Shown here: piece by piece, positions 17,409-26,162 of the stretch
Numbering within the stretch: the stretch's first letter is position 1
Layout: every line of letters begins with the position of its first letter
DNA from: an uncultured Bacteroides sp.
Lineage (GTDB): Bacteria > Bacteroidota > Bacteroidia > Bacteroidales > Bacteroidaceae
Assembly (NCBI RefSeq): GCF_910585845.1
Contig: NZ_CAJUHF010000006.1
Location: 53,001 to 117,000 of the forward strand
DNA: 64,000 nt
Direction of reading: 5' to 3'
Notes under the pieces: generated by a model
Told to the model about the DNA's origin: nothing
Database searches by the model: none
What the model saw: the letters and a program-made list of their open reading frames with translations, nothing else
Program-made: the position numbers and the translations under genes

Positions 17409-18365
17409 ATGGATATCATCTATCTTATCGGAGGCCTCCTGCTCATACTTTCGGGAGCCAACGGGCTGACGGACGGCGCTTCCTCCGTAGCCAGGCATTT
17501 TCGTATCTCGCCCATCGTCATCGGGCTGACTATTGTCGCCTTCGGCACCTCTGCCCCGGAGCTGGCGGTCAGCGTATCTTCCGCCCTGAAAGGGAGCGCG
17601 GATATCGCCATCGGAAACGTGGTGGGAAGTAACCTGTTCAATACGCTGATGATTGTGGGCTGCACGGCACTCTTCGCCCCTATCGTCATTTCACAGAACA
17701 CCTTACGGAAGGAAATTCCCCTCTGTATCCTCTCCTCCGTTGTCCTGTTGGTCTGCGCCAACGATGTCCTGCTGAACCATGAGCCGGAGAACCTGCTCAG
17801 TACCACCGACGGGTTGTTGTTGCTTTGCTTCTTTGTCATCTTCTTAGGATATACGTTCTCCATCGCTTTCCAAGGGAAGCAGGAGGGGGAGACGGAAGAG
17901 AAAGTCAGCCAGCTGCCGATGTGGCGGTCTGTCCTGTACATCGTAGGCGGTCTGGGGGCATTGATAGTCGGCGGCGACCTGTTCGTGAATGGTGCCAGCG
18001 GTATCGCCCGCAGCTTGGGAGCCAGCGAATCGGTCATCGGGCTTACCCTTGTGGCAGGCGGAACGTCTCTGCCGGAGCTTGCCACATCCATCGTTGCCGC
18101 CCTGAAGAGGAATCCGGAGATTGCCATCGGAAACGCCATCGGCAGCAACCTGTTCAATATCTTCTTCGTATTGGGTTGCAGTGCCACCATCACGCCACTG
18201 CACTTCACGGGAATCACTAATTTCGACCTGTTGACGCTGGTCGGTTCGGGCATCCTGTTGTGGCTGTTCGGCCTGTTCTTCGCCAAACGGACCATCACGC
18301 GCATCGAAGGCAGCATACTGGTGCTTTGCTACATAGCATATACGATTGCGCTGATCTATAAATAA
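17409..18365 (+). CDS. Calcium/sodium (CaCA) antiporter, YrbG-like
   Basis: 318-residue inner-membrane antiporter with the two inverted homologous halves of the CaCA superfamily. The alpha-1 motif GLTIVAFGTSAPELAVS..GNVVGSNLFN and the alpha-2 motif GLTLVAGGTSLPELATS..GNAIGSNLFN are both intact, with about ten TM segments. Predicted to exchange Ca2+ (or K+) for Na+. The start at 17409 (MDIIYLIGG) is preferred because the -7 box lies at 17382-17389. A palindromic array follows at 18455-18575. Confidence 0.9.
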   Translation: MDIIYLIGGLLLILSGANGLTDGASSVARHFRISPIVIGLTIVAFGTSAPELAVSVSSALKGSADIAIGNVVGSNLFNTLMIVGCTALFAPIVISQNTLRKEIPLCILSSVVLLVCANDVLLNHEPENLLSTTDGLLLLCFFVIFLGYTFSIAFQGKQEGETEEKVSQLPMWRSVLYIVGGLGALIVGGDLFVNGASGIARSLGASESVIGLTLVAGGTSLPELATSIVAALKRNPEIAIGNAIGSNLFNIFFVLGCSATITPLHFTGITNFDLLTLVGSGILLWLFGLFFAKRTITRIEGSILVLCYIAYTIALIYK

Positions 18366-18454
18366 TTTAACTTTCGCAAGTAATGTATGAACGGACCGGA
18401 AGCCCAAGAAAAGATAAATCCAGTACAAGGCAGACCTCCGCAAACGCATAAATT

Positions 18455-18575
18455 TGCCTCGTGAGATGAATGATTTTGCCTCGTGAGACAGATAAAATCA
18501 TCTCATGAGATGATTTTATTCAGCCCACGAGACGATTTTATTCAGCTCATGAGCCAAATTTAGCCGTCTCGCAAG
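18455..18575. repeat. 21-23 bp palindromic tandem array, family A, copy 2
   Basis: About six units of TCGTGAGAT/CTCATGAGAT/CCACGAGAC-type cores with A/T-rich spacers. Positions 18492-18519 form a 28-bp perfect palindrome centred on TCTCATGAGA. It lies in the 305-bp gap after the antiporter and before the -7 box of the GNAT-like gene; apart from the array and that box I see nothing in the gap. Confidence 0.75.
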
Positions 18576-18646
18576 AAAAACGACTAAATATAGGAAAATG
18601 TATTATTTTTACTCTCTCAGCACGTGGTATTTTAAAGATTATCATG

Positions 18647-18654
18647 TATCTTTG
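18647..18654 (+). promoter_or_regulatory. -7 box TATCTTTG before the GNAT-like gene
   Basis: TAnnTTTG match 17 nt before ATG 18671. It excludes the upstream in-frame ATG at 18644. No clear -33. Confidence 0.45.
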
Positions 18655-18670
18655 CCACTTTATTAGACGT

Positions 18671-19822
18671 ATGACCATGGCAATAACAATCAAAAAAGTT
18701 TCCACAAGCAGAGACTTGAAACGGTTCATCCGTTTCAACTACCAACTATATAAGGGCAACCCCTACTCTGTCCCCGACCTTTACGATGACATGCTCAACA
18801 CCTTCAACAAGAAAAAGAATGCTGCATTCGAATTCTGTGAAGCTGACTATTTCCTCGCCTACAAGGACAACCGGATAGTAGGACGCGTAGCCGCCATCAT
18901 CAACCACAAGGCCAACCAGACCTGGAACAAGAAAGACGTCCGCTTCGGATGGATCGACTTCATCGACGATCCGGAAGTCTCCGAAGCCCTTATCCGCACC
19001 GTGGAGGAATGGGGAAAGGAACGCGGCATGACCCACATACAAGGCCCGCTGGGCTTCACCGACTTCGATGCCGAAGGTATGCTCATCGAAGGATATGACC
19101 AACTCAGTACAATGGCAACCATCTACAACTATCCCTACTACCCGCAACACATGGAGCGTATGGGTTTCGAGAAAGACGCCGACTGGGTGGAATTCAAGAT
19201 TTACATCCCCGACGCCATACCGGACAAGCATAAACGCATCTCCGACCTTATCCAGCGGAAATACAACCTCAAGATAAAAAAATACACATCACCCAAGAAG
19301 ATTGCTCAGGAATACGGACAAGCCATCTTCGAACTGATGAACGAAGCCTACAAGCCCCTGTTCGGCTACTCCGCCCTGTCGCAACGGCAGATTGACCAAT
19401 ACGTAAAGATGTATCTCCCCATCGTAGACCTGCGCATGGTGACGCTCATCACGGACGCCGACGACCAGCTGATTGCCGTAGGTATCTCCATGCCGTCACT
19501 TTCCGAAGCCCTTCAGAAAGCACACGGGCGGCTGTTACCCCTTGGATGGTATCACCTGCTCAAGACCCTCTTCCTGAAGAAATATCCCAAGGCGCTCGAC
19601 CTGCTGCTCGTTGCCGTAAAACCCGAATACCAGAACAAAGGGGTAAACGCGCTGCTCTTCTCTGACCTTATCCCTGTTTATCAGCAACTCGGCTTCGAGT
19701 ACGCCGAAAGCAACCCCGAACTGGAAATGAACGGCAAAGTGCAAGCCCAGTGGGAGTACTTCAGGACCGAACAGCATAAGCGCAGACGCTGCTTTGTAAG
19801 GGAGATAGGAAAGCTGAAATAA
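18671..19822 (+). CDS. GNAT-superfamily-like protein
   Basis: 383-residue cytosolic protein resembling large N-acetyltransferase-fold proteins of Bacteroidetes. N-terminal YQLYKGNPYSVPDLYDDM and FLAYKDNRIVGRVAAIINH fit the first strands of a GNAT core, and LDLLLVAVKPEYQNKGVNALLFSDL (about 316-340) fits the acetyl-CoA-binding turn (Q/RxxGxG/A pattern: QNKGVN). The substrate is unknown and no neighbour suggests one. ATG 18677 is an alternative start two codons in. It is followed by a large structured repeat (19843-19926). Confidence 0.6.
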   Translation: MTMAITIKKVSTSRDLKRFIRFNYQLYKGNPYSVPDLYDDMLNTFNKKKNAAFEFCEADYFLAYKDNRIVGRVAAIINHKANQTWNKKDVRFGWIDFIDDPEVSEALIRTVEEWGKERGMTHIQGPLGFTDFDAEGMLIEGYDQLSTMATIYNYPYYPQHMERMGFEKDADWVEFKIYIPDAIPDKHKRISDLIQRKYNLKIKKYTSPKKIAQEYGQAIFELMNEAYKPLFGYSALSQRQIDQYVKMYLPIVDLRMVTLITDADDQLIAVGISMPSLSEALQKAHGRLLPLGWYHLLKTLFLKKYPKALDLLLVAVKPEYQNKGVNALLFSDLIPVYQQLGFEYAESNPELEMNGKVQAQWEYFRTEQHKRRRCFVREIGKLK

Positions 19823-19842
19823 TCTGAAGAATCCCGACGGAA

Positions 19843-19926
19843 TTTAGCGGCTAATCCGAAATATTACCATAACTTTTTGGATCGTAATCCAAAATATTAC
19901 TATGATTTTTTGGATTAGCCGCTAAA
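19843..19926. repeat. Nested inverted and direct repeat element
   Basis: Outer 15-bp perfect arms TTTAGCGGCTAATCC (19843-19857) and GGATTAGCCGCTAAA (19912-19926). Between them are two near-identical A/T-rich segments (AATATTAC..A..TTTTTGGAT) and an inner hairpin TTTTGGA/TCCAAAA. It occupies most of the gap between the GNAT-like gene and the parE promoter and may serve as a terminator. Confidence 0.75.
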
Positions 19927-20056
19927 AGTCTCTATTTCCGACCCACCTGTTTTCCCTGCCACCTTCCTGAAGAGTTATCCGATAAAGGAAACGGCTGTGG
20001 TGCCCCCTGCGAACTACCTGGAATTTGTGAACTTTTGATAAACCTAAAAAACTCTT

Positions 20057-20088
20057 TTTGTATATATTGTATATAAATCATATATTTG
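20057..20088 (+). promoter_or_regulatory. Bacteroides-type promoter for parE-coaD
   Basis: TTTG (20057-20060), 20 nt, TATATTTG (20081-20088): a full consensus match. The predicted transcript starts near 20095, excluding the longer parE frame from 20058. Confidence 0.75.
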
Positions 20089-20150
20089 CAGGAAAACAGA
20101 AAAAAGAGCAGGGTTATGGAAGCTACGGCTATTCTAACCACCAGAAATCC

Positions 20151-22058
20151 ATGAAAGAAGAAAATACCAACAACAGTCTCCCCCTCGATGAACCGGCAGT
20201 GTCCTACACCGACGACAACATCCGCCACCTTGACGACATGGAACACATCCGTGTCCGTTCGGGCATGTACATCGGCCGCCTGGGTGACGGTTCGCAAAGC
20301 GACGACGGTATCTACGTGTTGCTGAAAGAAGTGATGGACAACAGTATCGACGAGTTCAAGATGGGAGCCGGCAAACGAATAGAGGTCAAGATAGAAGACG
20401 ATCTGCGCGTCAGCGTACGTGACTACGGACGGGGCATCCCGCAAGGCAAGCTGATAGAAGCAGTCAGCAAGCTGAATACCGGCGGCAAGTACGACAGTAA
20501 GGCGTTCAAGAAGAGTGTCGGACTGAACGGTGTGGGCATCAAGGCGGTCAATGCGTTGAGCAGCCACTTTGAAGTGCGCAGTTACCGCGACGGCAAGATG
20601 CGTGCCGCCACTTTCGAGAAAGGCGTGTTGCAAAGCGACCGAACCGAAGAGAGCACCGAAGAGAACGGTACGTTCATCTTCTTTGAACCGGACAACACGC
20701 TCTTCCTGAACTACGCTTTCCAGAACCAATTCGTGGAGACGTTGCTGCGCAACTATACCTACCTGAATACAGGGCTTACCTTCATCTACAACGGACAACG
20801 CATCGTCTCCCGCCACGGACTGGAAGACCTGCTGAAAGACAACATGACCAGCGAGGGCCTTTACGACATCATCCATCTGAAAGGGGAAGACATCGAAATA
20901 GCCTTCACGCATACCAACCAATATGGCGAAGAGTATTACTCTTTCGTCAACGGACAGCATACCACACAGGGCGGTACACACCAGAGTGCCCTGAAAGAGC
21001 ACATCGCCCGCACCATCAAGGAGTTCTATAACAAGAGCCAGGAGTACGCCGACATCCGCAACGGGCTGGTGGCAGCCATTGCCATCGACGTAGAAGAGCC
21101 AATGTTCGAGAGCCAGACCAAAACGAAGTTGGGAAGCAACAACATGTGGCCCGCCGTGCCGCAGGAGAACAAGCCTGCCGGTCCCACGGTGAACAAGTAC
21201 GTGGGAGACTTCATCAAGACGGAAGTGGACAACTATCTCCACAAGAATCCGCTGGTGGCAGAAGTCATGCTGCAAAAGATACAGGACTCCGAGAAGGAGC
21301 GCAAAGCCATCGCCGGCGTCACCAAGCTGGCACGCGAACGCGCCAAGAAAGCCAACCTGCACAACCGCAAGCTGCGCGACTGCCGCTATCACCTCAACGA
21401 CGGCAAGGGAAAGGAACAGGAGGCAGAATCATGCATCTTCATCACCGAGGGTGACTCCGCCAGCGGTTCCATTACCAAAAGCCGCGACGTGAACACACAA
21501 GCCGTATTCAGCCTGCGCGGTAAACCGCTCAACTCATTCGGACTGACCAAGAAGGTGGTCTACGAGAACGAGGAATTCAACCTGCTGCAAGCTGCCCTCA
21601 ACATCGAAGACGGCATCGAAGGGCTGCGCTACAACAAGGTGATTGCCGCTACCGATGCCGATGTGGACGGCATGCACATCCGCCTGCTACTCATCACCTT
21701 CTTCCTGCAATTCTTCCCCGACCTGATCAAGAAAGGACATGTATATATCCTGCAAACCCCGCTGTTCCGCGTGCGCAACAAAAAGAAGACGATCTATTGT
21801 TATACGGAAGAAGAACGGGTGAAAGCGATCGAGGAACTGGGACCGAACCCCGAAATCACCCGGTTCAAAGGTTTGGGAGAGATATCGCCCGACGAATTCC
21901 GCCACTTCATCGGTAAGGATATGCGCCTGGAGCAGGTTACTCTGCGCAAGACGGACCTCGTGAAAGAACTATTAGAGTTCTATATGGGCAAGAATACCAT
22001 GGAGCGGCAGAACTTTATCATCAACAATCTGGTTATAGAAGAAGACTTGGCATCATGA
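20151..22058 (+). CDS. parE: DNA topoisomerase IV subunit B
   Basis: 635-residue ATPase subunit of topoisomerase IV, which decatenates daughter chromosomes with ParC. The GHKL ATPase domain shows EVMDNSIDEF (Glu60, Asn64), DYGRGIP and GLNGVGIKAVNALS; the TOPRIM domain shows FITEGDSASGS and DADVDGMHIR; the C-terminal signature is RFKGLGEISPDEF. It lacks the longer insert seen in many GyrB proteins, and its length and linkage to coaD and ctp match ParE in Bacteroides. The frame is open from 20058, but the promoter position supports ATG 20151. The 3' end overlaps coaD by 4 nt. parC is not in the window. Confidence 0.88.
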   Translation: MKEENTNNSLPLDEPAVSYTDDNIRHLDDMEHIRVRSGMYIGRLGDGSQSDDGIYVLLKEVMDNSIDEFKMGAGKRIEVKIEDDLRVSVRDYGRGIPQGKLIEAVSKLNTGGKYDSKAFKKSVGLNGVGIKAVNALSSHFEVRSYRDGKMRAATFEKGVLQSDRTEESTEENGTFIFFEPDNTLFLNYAFQNQFVETLLRNYTYLNTGLTFIYNGQRIVSRHGLEDLLKDNMTSEGLYDIIHLKGEDIEIAFTHTNQYGEEYYSFVNGQHTTQGGTHQSALKEHIARTIKEFYNKSQEYADIRNGLVAAIAIDVEEPMFESQTKTKLGSNNMWPAVPQENKPAGPTVNKYVGDFIKTEVDNYLHKNPLVAEVMLQKIQDSEKERKAIAGVTKLARERAKKANLHNRKLRDCRYHLNDGKGKEQEAESCIFITEGDSASGSITKSRDVNTQAVFSLRGKPLNSFGLTKKVVYENEEFNLLQAALNIEDGIEGLRYNKVIAATDADVDGMHIRLLLITFFLQFFPDLIKKGHVYILQTPLFRVRNKKKTIYCYTEEERVKAIEELGPNPEITRFKGLGEISPDEFRHFIGKDMRLEQVTLRKTDLVKELLEFYMGKNTMERQNFIINNLVIEEDLAS

Positions 22059-22519
22059 GAAGGGCAATCTTTCCGGGGACGTTCGACCCGTTTACCATCG
22101 GTCACCTGTCGATAGTGACGCGTGCACTGACTTTTATGGATGAAGTCATCATCGGAATCGGTATCAACGAGAACAAGAACACGTATTTCCCCATTGGGCA
22201 ACGCGTGAAGATGATACAGGATTTCTACCGGAACGAACCGCGCATCAAAGTCTGTTCGTACGACTGCCTGACGATTGATTTTGCCCGGCAGGTAGATGCA
22301 CAGTTCATCATCCGGGGCATCCGTACCGTGAAGGATTTCGAGTACGAGGAAACCATTGCCGACATCAACCGCAAACTGGCGGGCATCGAGACCATCCTGC
22401 TCTTCACCGAGCCTGAACTGACGTGCATCAGCTCGACCACCGTCCGCGAACTGCTGCACTTCGGGAAAGACATCAGCCAGTTCATTCCCGAAGGGATGAA
22501 GATAGAGAGGGAAGAATAA
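22055..22519 (+). CDS. coaD: Phosphopantetheine adenylyltransferase
   Basis: 154-residue cytosolic enzyme of coenzyme A synthesis (4'-phosphopantetheine + ATP to dephospho-CoA). The nucleotidyltransferase motif is FPGTFDPFTIGH (His17 of the T/HxGH box), with the substrate-binding RGIRTVKDFEYE and the C-terminal ISSTTVRELL. Length is typical. ATGA overlap with parE implies translational coupling. Confidence 0.96.
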   Translation: MRRAIFPGTFDPFTIGHLSIVTRALTFMDEVIIGIGINENKNTYFPIGQRVKMIQDFYRNEPRIKVCSYDCLTIDFARQVDAQFIIRGIRTVKDFEYEETIADINRKLAGIETILLFTEPELTCISSTTVRELLHFGKDISQFIPEGMKIEREE

Positions 22520-22622
22520 GCGTCGGGCAAGTCTTCTTACGTCTGTCGGCCTAACTCCTTTAACTACTTGACTCCTTGACTACAGCCTATTTTTTATTTA
22601 CGAAACTTGAATTAAACAATAT

Positions 22623-24257
22623 ATGAAAGGAATAATGAAGAGACTTCTTGTCTTAATGGTATGTGTAGGTGTCCTCGTTTCCGTACAGGCACAGAACAGG
22701 AACAACACGGCTGCACGTAAGTTGCAGATGGCAGAGTTTGCCATCGCCAACCTGTATGTCGACCCGGTGGACGAGAACAAACTGGCGGAAGAGGCAATCA
22801 TACGTATGCTGGAGCAGCTCGACCCGCATTCCACGTACAACAACGCTGAGGAAGTGAAGAAAATGAACGAGCCCCTGCAAGGCAACTTCGAGGGTATAGG
22901 CGTACAGTTCCAGATGATAGAAGATACCCTGCTGGTCATACAGCCCGTCAGCAACGGCCCTTCCGAGAAGGTAGGCATTCTGGCAGGCGACCGCATTGTT
23001 GCAGTGAACGACAGTGCCATCGCCGGTGTGAAGATGTCCACGGAAGACATCATGTCGCGCCTGCGCGGCCCGAAAGGTTCGGAGGTGAAACTGACCGTTG
23101 TCCGCCGCGGTGTGGACGACGCCCTGTTCTTCAACGTAAAGCGTGACAAGATTCCCATCCTCAGCCTGGATGCTTCATATATGATACAGCCGAAGACCGG
23201 CTACATCCGCATCAACCGTTTCGGGGCAACCACCGCCGAAGAGTTCACCACTGCCCTCAAGGCGTTGCAGACGCAAGGCATGAAAGACCTGATACTCGAC
23301 CTGCAAGGCAACGGAGGAGGATATCTGAATGCAGCCATCGACCTTGCCAACGAGTTCCTGCAACAGAAGGAACTGATCGTATATACGGAAGGCAGGGCGG
23401 CACAGCGCAGCAATTTCCATGCCCGCGGCACAGGCAACTTCAAGGAGGGACGCCTCATCGTGCTGGTGGACGAATATTCGGCTTCGGCAAGCGAAATCGT
23501 GACCGGCGCCATACAGGACTGGGACAGAGGTGTAGTGGTAGGCCGCCGCACCTTCGGCAAAGGTTTGGTGCAACGCCCCATCGACCTGCCCGACGGTTCC
23601 ATGATACGACTGACCATCGCCCGCTATTATACCCCTTCGGGCCGCTGCATACAGAAGCCGTACGACCGTACTGCCAATCTGGACGGCAAGGGTGCAGGCG
23701 AAGGAAACGGACAGGAGAAATACAACATGGAGCTACTGGAGCGCTTCAACCACGGAGAAATGATGCACGCTGACAGTATCCACTTCCCCGATTCCCTGAA
23801 GTGTTCCACCAAGAAGCTGGGTCGCACCGTATATGGCGGAGGCGGCATCATGCCCGACTACTTTGTGCCGATTGACACCACGCAGTACACCGATTATCAC
23901 CGTAACCTTGTAGCCAAAGGCATTATCATCAAGGCTACGACAAAGTACATCGAGAACCATCGGAAGGAACTGCAAGAGAAGTACAAAAAGTTTGAAGCTT
24001 TCAACAGCAAATTCAACATTGGCGAACCAATACTTGCAGACATACGCGCCGCCGCCGAGAAAGAGAAGGTCGAATTCAACGAAGAACAATACAACAAGTC
24101 GTTGCCCCTGATAAAGACACAGTTGAAAGCACTGATAGCCCGCGACCTGTGGGATATGAACGAGTACTATCAGGTGATGAACGCCACGAACAACAGTGTG
24201 CAACAGGCGCTCAGGATTCTGAACGAGAAGATTTACGAAGAGAAGTTGCCACGGTGA
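22623..24257 (+). CDS. S41 carboxyl-terminal processing protease
   Basis: 544-residue periplasmic protease of the CtpA/Prc family. A signal peptide (about 1-23, VSVQAQ) is followed by an N-terminal helical region, a PDZ domain (about 88-170, with GIGVQF and GILAGDRIVAVND), and the S41 core. The catalytic Ser lies in YSASASEI (285-292) and the Lys is Lys313 in FGKG. The C-terminal 150 residues are helical. ATG 22635 is an alternative start with a better-spaced AAAGGA before it. It follows coaD by 103 bp, and the parE-coaD-ctp order is familiar from Bacteroides genomes. Confidence 0.9.
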   Translation: MKGIMKRLLVLMVCVGVLVSVQAQNRNNTAARKLQMAEFAIANLYVDPVDENKLAEEAIIRMLEQLDPHSTYNNAEEVKKMNEPLQGNFEGIGVQFQMIEDTLLVIQPVSNGPSEKVGILAGDRIVAVNDSAIAGVKMSTEDIMSRLRGPKGSEVKLTVVRRGVDDALFFNVKRDKIPILSLDASYMIQPKTGYIRINRFGATTAEEFTTALKALQTQGMKDLILDLQGNGGGYLNAAIDLANEFLQQKELIVYTEGRAAQRSNFHARGTGNFKEGRLIVLVDEYSASASEIVTGAIQDWDRGVVVGRRTFGKGLVQRPIDLPDGSMIRLTIARYYTPSGRCIQKPYDRTANLDGKGAGEGNGQEKYNMELLERFNHGEMMHADSIHFPDSLKCSTKKLGRTVYGGGGIMPDYFVPIDTTQYTDYHRNLVAKGIIIKATTKYIENHRKELQEKYKKFEAFNSKFNIGEPILADIRAAAEKEKVEFNEEQYNKSLPLIKTQLKALIARDLWDMNEYYQVMNATNNSVQQALRILNEKIYEEKLPR

Positions 24258-24322
24258 CATTTTATGGAAGTTATCAAGAGTCAGAAAAGATTAGAAGAGT
24301 ATATCAAAACGCTCTTTTCATG

Positions 24323-24368
24323 AAATATTTATCCCTGCTACAGAACACTGTAGCAGGGATAAATATTT
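24323..24368. terminator. 21-bp perfect hairpin
   Basis: Perfect 21-bp inverted repeat (24323-24343 and 24348-24368) with loop AACA; the core of the left arm is ATCCCTGCTACAG. It lies between the S41 protease and the PAP2 gene. The stem ends in ATTT rather than a long T-tract, so it may terminate transcription or stabilise an mRNA end. Confidence 0.6.
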
Positions 24369-24434
24369 CAATTCGGGCAATATGATACACTCTCTTTCTC
24401 ACAAAAAACAGTTTGATTATTAAGAACAATAAAT

Positions 24435-25037
24435 ATGAAAAGAAGTATCTCTCTTTTGTTTCTCGCCTGCCTGCTTGTGTGCAATGCTTCTGCGCAGAAC
24501 TGGGACATAAACACTTTGCACAAAGTAAACAGCTGGGACGGTAAATTCATCCGCAATTATAACAAGGTTATTTCCCGCACCGAACCTTATATCGCCATAG
24601 GAGTTCCGGTGGCAATGGCACTGACTGCTTGGGCAAAGCACGACCGCGAATTGTTGAAAGACGCCGTATACGTAGGTACCAGTGTTGCCGGTACGTTCGT
24701 GTTGACGTACGGTATGAAGTATCTTGTGGACCGCGAACGTCCGTTCGACCGTTATCCCGACCGGGTTCATGCCTATAGCTATGAATCCAGCCCCTCCTTC
24801 CCCTCAGCACATACGGCAACCGCATTCGCCCTGGCCACTTCGCTCAGCATAAAATATCCGAAGTGGTATGTGATCGCCCCTTCCGCCTTCTGGGCATGTT
24901 CCGTAGGAGTATCGCGCATGAACGAGGGTGTACACTACCCCTCTGATGTACTGGCAGGAGCAGCTATCGGTGCCGGATGTGCAGTGGTCAATATCTATGT
25001 AAACCGCTGGCTCAACAAATGGTTGTTCGGTAACTGA
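24435..25037 (+). CDS. PAP2-family phosphatase
   Basis: 200-residue membrane-associated acid phosphatase with a signal peptide (MKRSISLLFLACLLVCNASA). All three PAP2 motifs are intact: KYLVDRERP, PSFPSAH and SRMNEGVHYPSD. Lipid A phosphatases, undecaprenyl-pyrophosphate phosphatases and PAP2 acid phosphatases all look like this, so the substrate is open. A single-gene unit. Confidence 0.85.
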   Translation: MKRSISLLFLACLLVCNASAQNWDINTLHKVNSWDGKFIRNYNKVISRTEPYIAIGVPVAMALTAWAKHDRELLKDAVYVGTSVAGTFVLTYGMKYLVDRERPFDRYPDRVHAYSYESSPSFPSAHTATAFALATSLSIKYPKWYVIAPSAFWACSVGVSRMNEGVHYPSDVLAGAAIGAGCAVVNIYVNRWLNKWLFGN

Positions 25038-25534
25038 TGTCTTTGGGTTCATCCGGAATTTGGAGTGATGTCATATTTTTGAATGTTTGTCATATCATCC
25101 CGCGGGCTTTCAGCCCATTGGACGATGCGATAACGTATCACTCGAAATGTCAGATGAACCCAAAAACAGCTTTACTTTTATCATTTCTGAAGATAATTTT
25201 GAAGCAAAAAAACAGCGAAACCGAAGCAAAAAACAACAGAAAATGGACAAAAAACAGCGAAAATCCTTCCGTTTCCGACAAAAATCCGATGAAAAACAAC
25301 GAAAATCCAGTGAAAAACGATGAAAATTCATCAAAAAACAGCGGAAAACAAGCAGAAAATGACAAAAAACGAACGGAAAATGACGAAAAACAAGCGATTT
25401 TTAATGAAAAACAAGCGGAAAACAGTGAAAAACAAGTGATAAAAACGTCACATAAGCAGCACAAAACACTGATAAACAAATATTTGTACATAATTCCTTT
25501 GAAACAAGCAACACCAATACCTCCATATATATAA
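25037..25534 (+). CDS. Doubtful low-complexity ORF with 7-residue repeats
   Basis: 165-codon frame that starts in a TGATG overlap with the PAP2 stop. It has no recognisable family. From about residue 70 to 138 it is a run of seven-residue units of the form [KE]N[NDS]E[NK]xx, reflecting a degenerate 21-bp A-rich DNA repeat (about 25240-25440). Codon use is extremely A-rich and unlike its neighbours. An internal ATG at 25154 is another possible start. It could be a real lysine/asparagine-rich protein or a repeat that happens to lack stops; I lean to the latter. Confidence 0.2.
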   Translation: MSLGSSGIWSDVIFLNVCHIIPRAFSPLDDAITYHSKCQMNPKTALLLSFLKIILKQKNSETEAKNNRKWTKNSENPSVSDKNPMKNNENPVKNDENSSKNSGKQAENDKKRTENDEKQAIFNEKQAENSEKQVIKTSHKQHKTLINKYLYIIPLKQATPIPPYI

Positions 25535-26162
25535 AAAGAAAAAAAGAAAGAAAGAAAAATATTTCTTCTACAGAAAAAGAAGAAGAAAAAGAAAAGGCGG
25601 AAAATGTCGTAAACAACCGGAACGTCCCGTCCGCTCCTCCGTCCTTGCCACCACGAGCGGCACCTGGAAAAACGCCGTAGTACGGATAAAAAGCCGCCGC
25701 ATTTGCTGCCGTATCCCCTGGGGTTTGTCGGAATGTTGCCCCGCATTTGTCCGGAAAACCCCAGGGGAATCGGACACAAAGTCCGGGGCAATCCGGCAAC
25801 TTAACATTCAGAGCGAAAGGAGGGGAGAGGGAGTTATCGAAAGTTATTCGGGAATTAACGGGAATTATCGGCCGATACCCTTTTGAGTTAGTAAGTTTTT
25901 GAGTTGGTAAGTTGGTAAGTTAGTGAGTCTGTAAGTTGGTAAATTAGTGAATTGGTAAGTTGGCATACTAACGAGAATAACTTAAAAACCCAAAATCTCA
26001 AAAACTTAAAAACTCAAAATAAAAGAGCTGTGCTTAATTACGGAATTATTTCTTTAATTCCTTGCTTAATCGATGTATTTCTTCTATTTTTGCGGAAGAT
26101 AAGCAGAATACCCAAAAGAAAATATATTTTCTAACTATTAAATAATTTAAAATCAATCATTT
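25535..26162. other. 628-bp intergenic region before frdCAB
   Basis: No convincing gene. It contains a purine tract (about 25530-25600), an inverted repeat with 12-bp arms CCCCTGGGGTTT (25715-25726) and AAACCCCAGGGG (25756-25767), a stretch of repeated GTAAGTTGGT words (25880-25965) whose flanks pair with AAAAACTCAAAA-type words up to 26020, and the frd promoter (26062-26092). Confidence 0.6.
26062..26092 (+). promoter_or_regulatory. Promoter for frdCAB
   Basis: TTGC (26062-26065), 19 nt, TATTTTTG (26085-26092), about 70 nt before frdC. Confidence 0.6.

Noticed and set aside
20058..20150. N-terminal extension of ParE by 31 residues
   Set aside because: The extension would begin inside the -33 region of a perfect promoter, upstream of the predicted transcript start.
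25150..25791. 213-codon minus-strand frame, phenylalanine-rich
   Set aside because: It is the reverse of the A-rich 21-bp repeat; the Phe/Ser runs are composition, not a membrane protein family.
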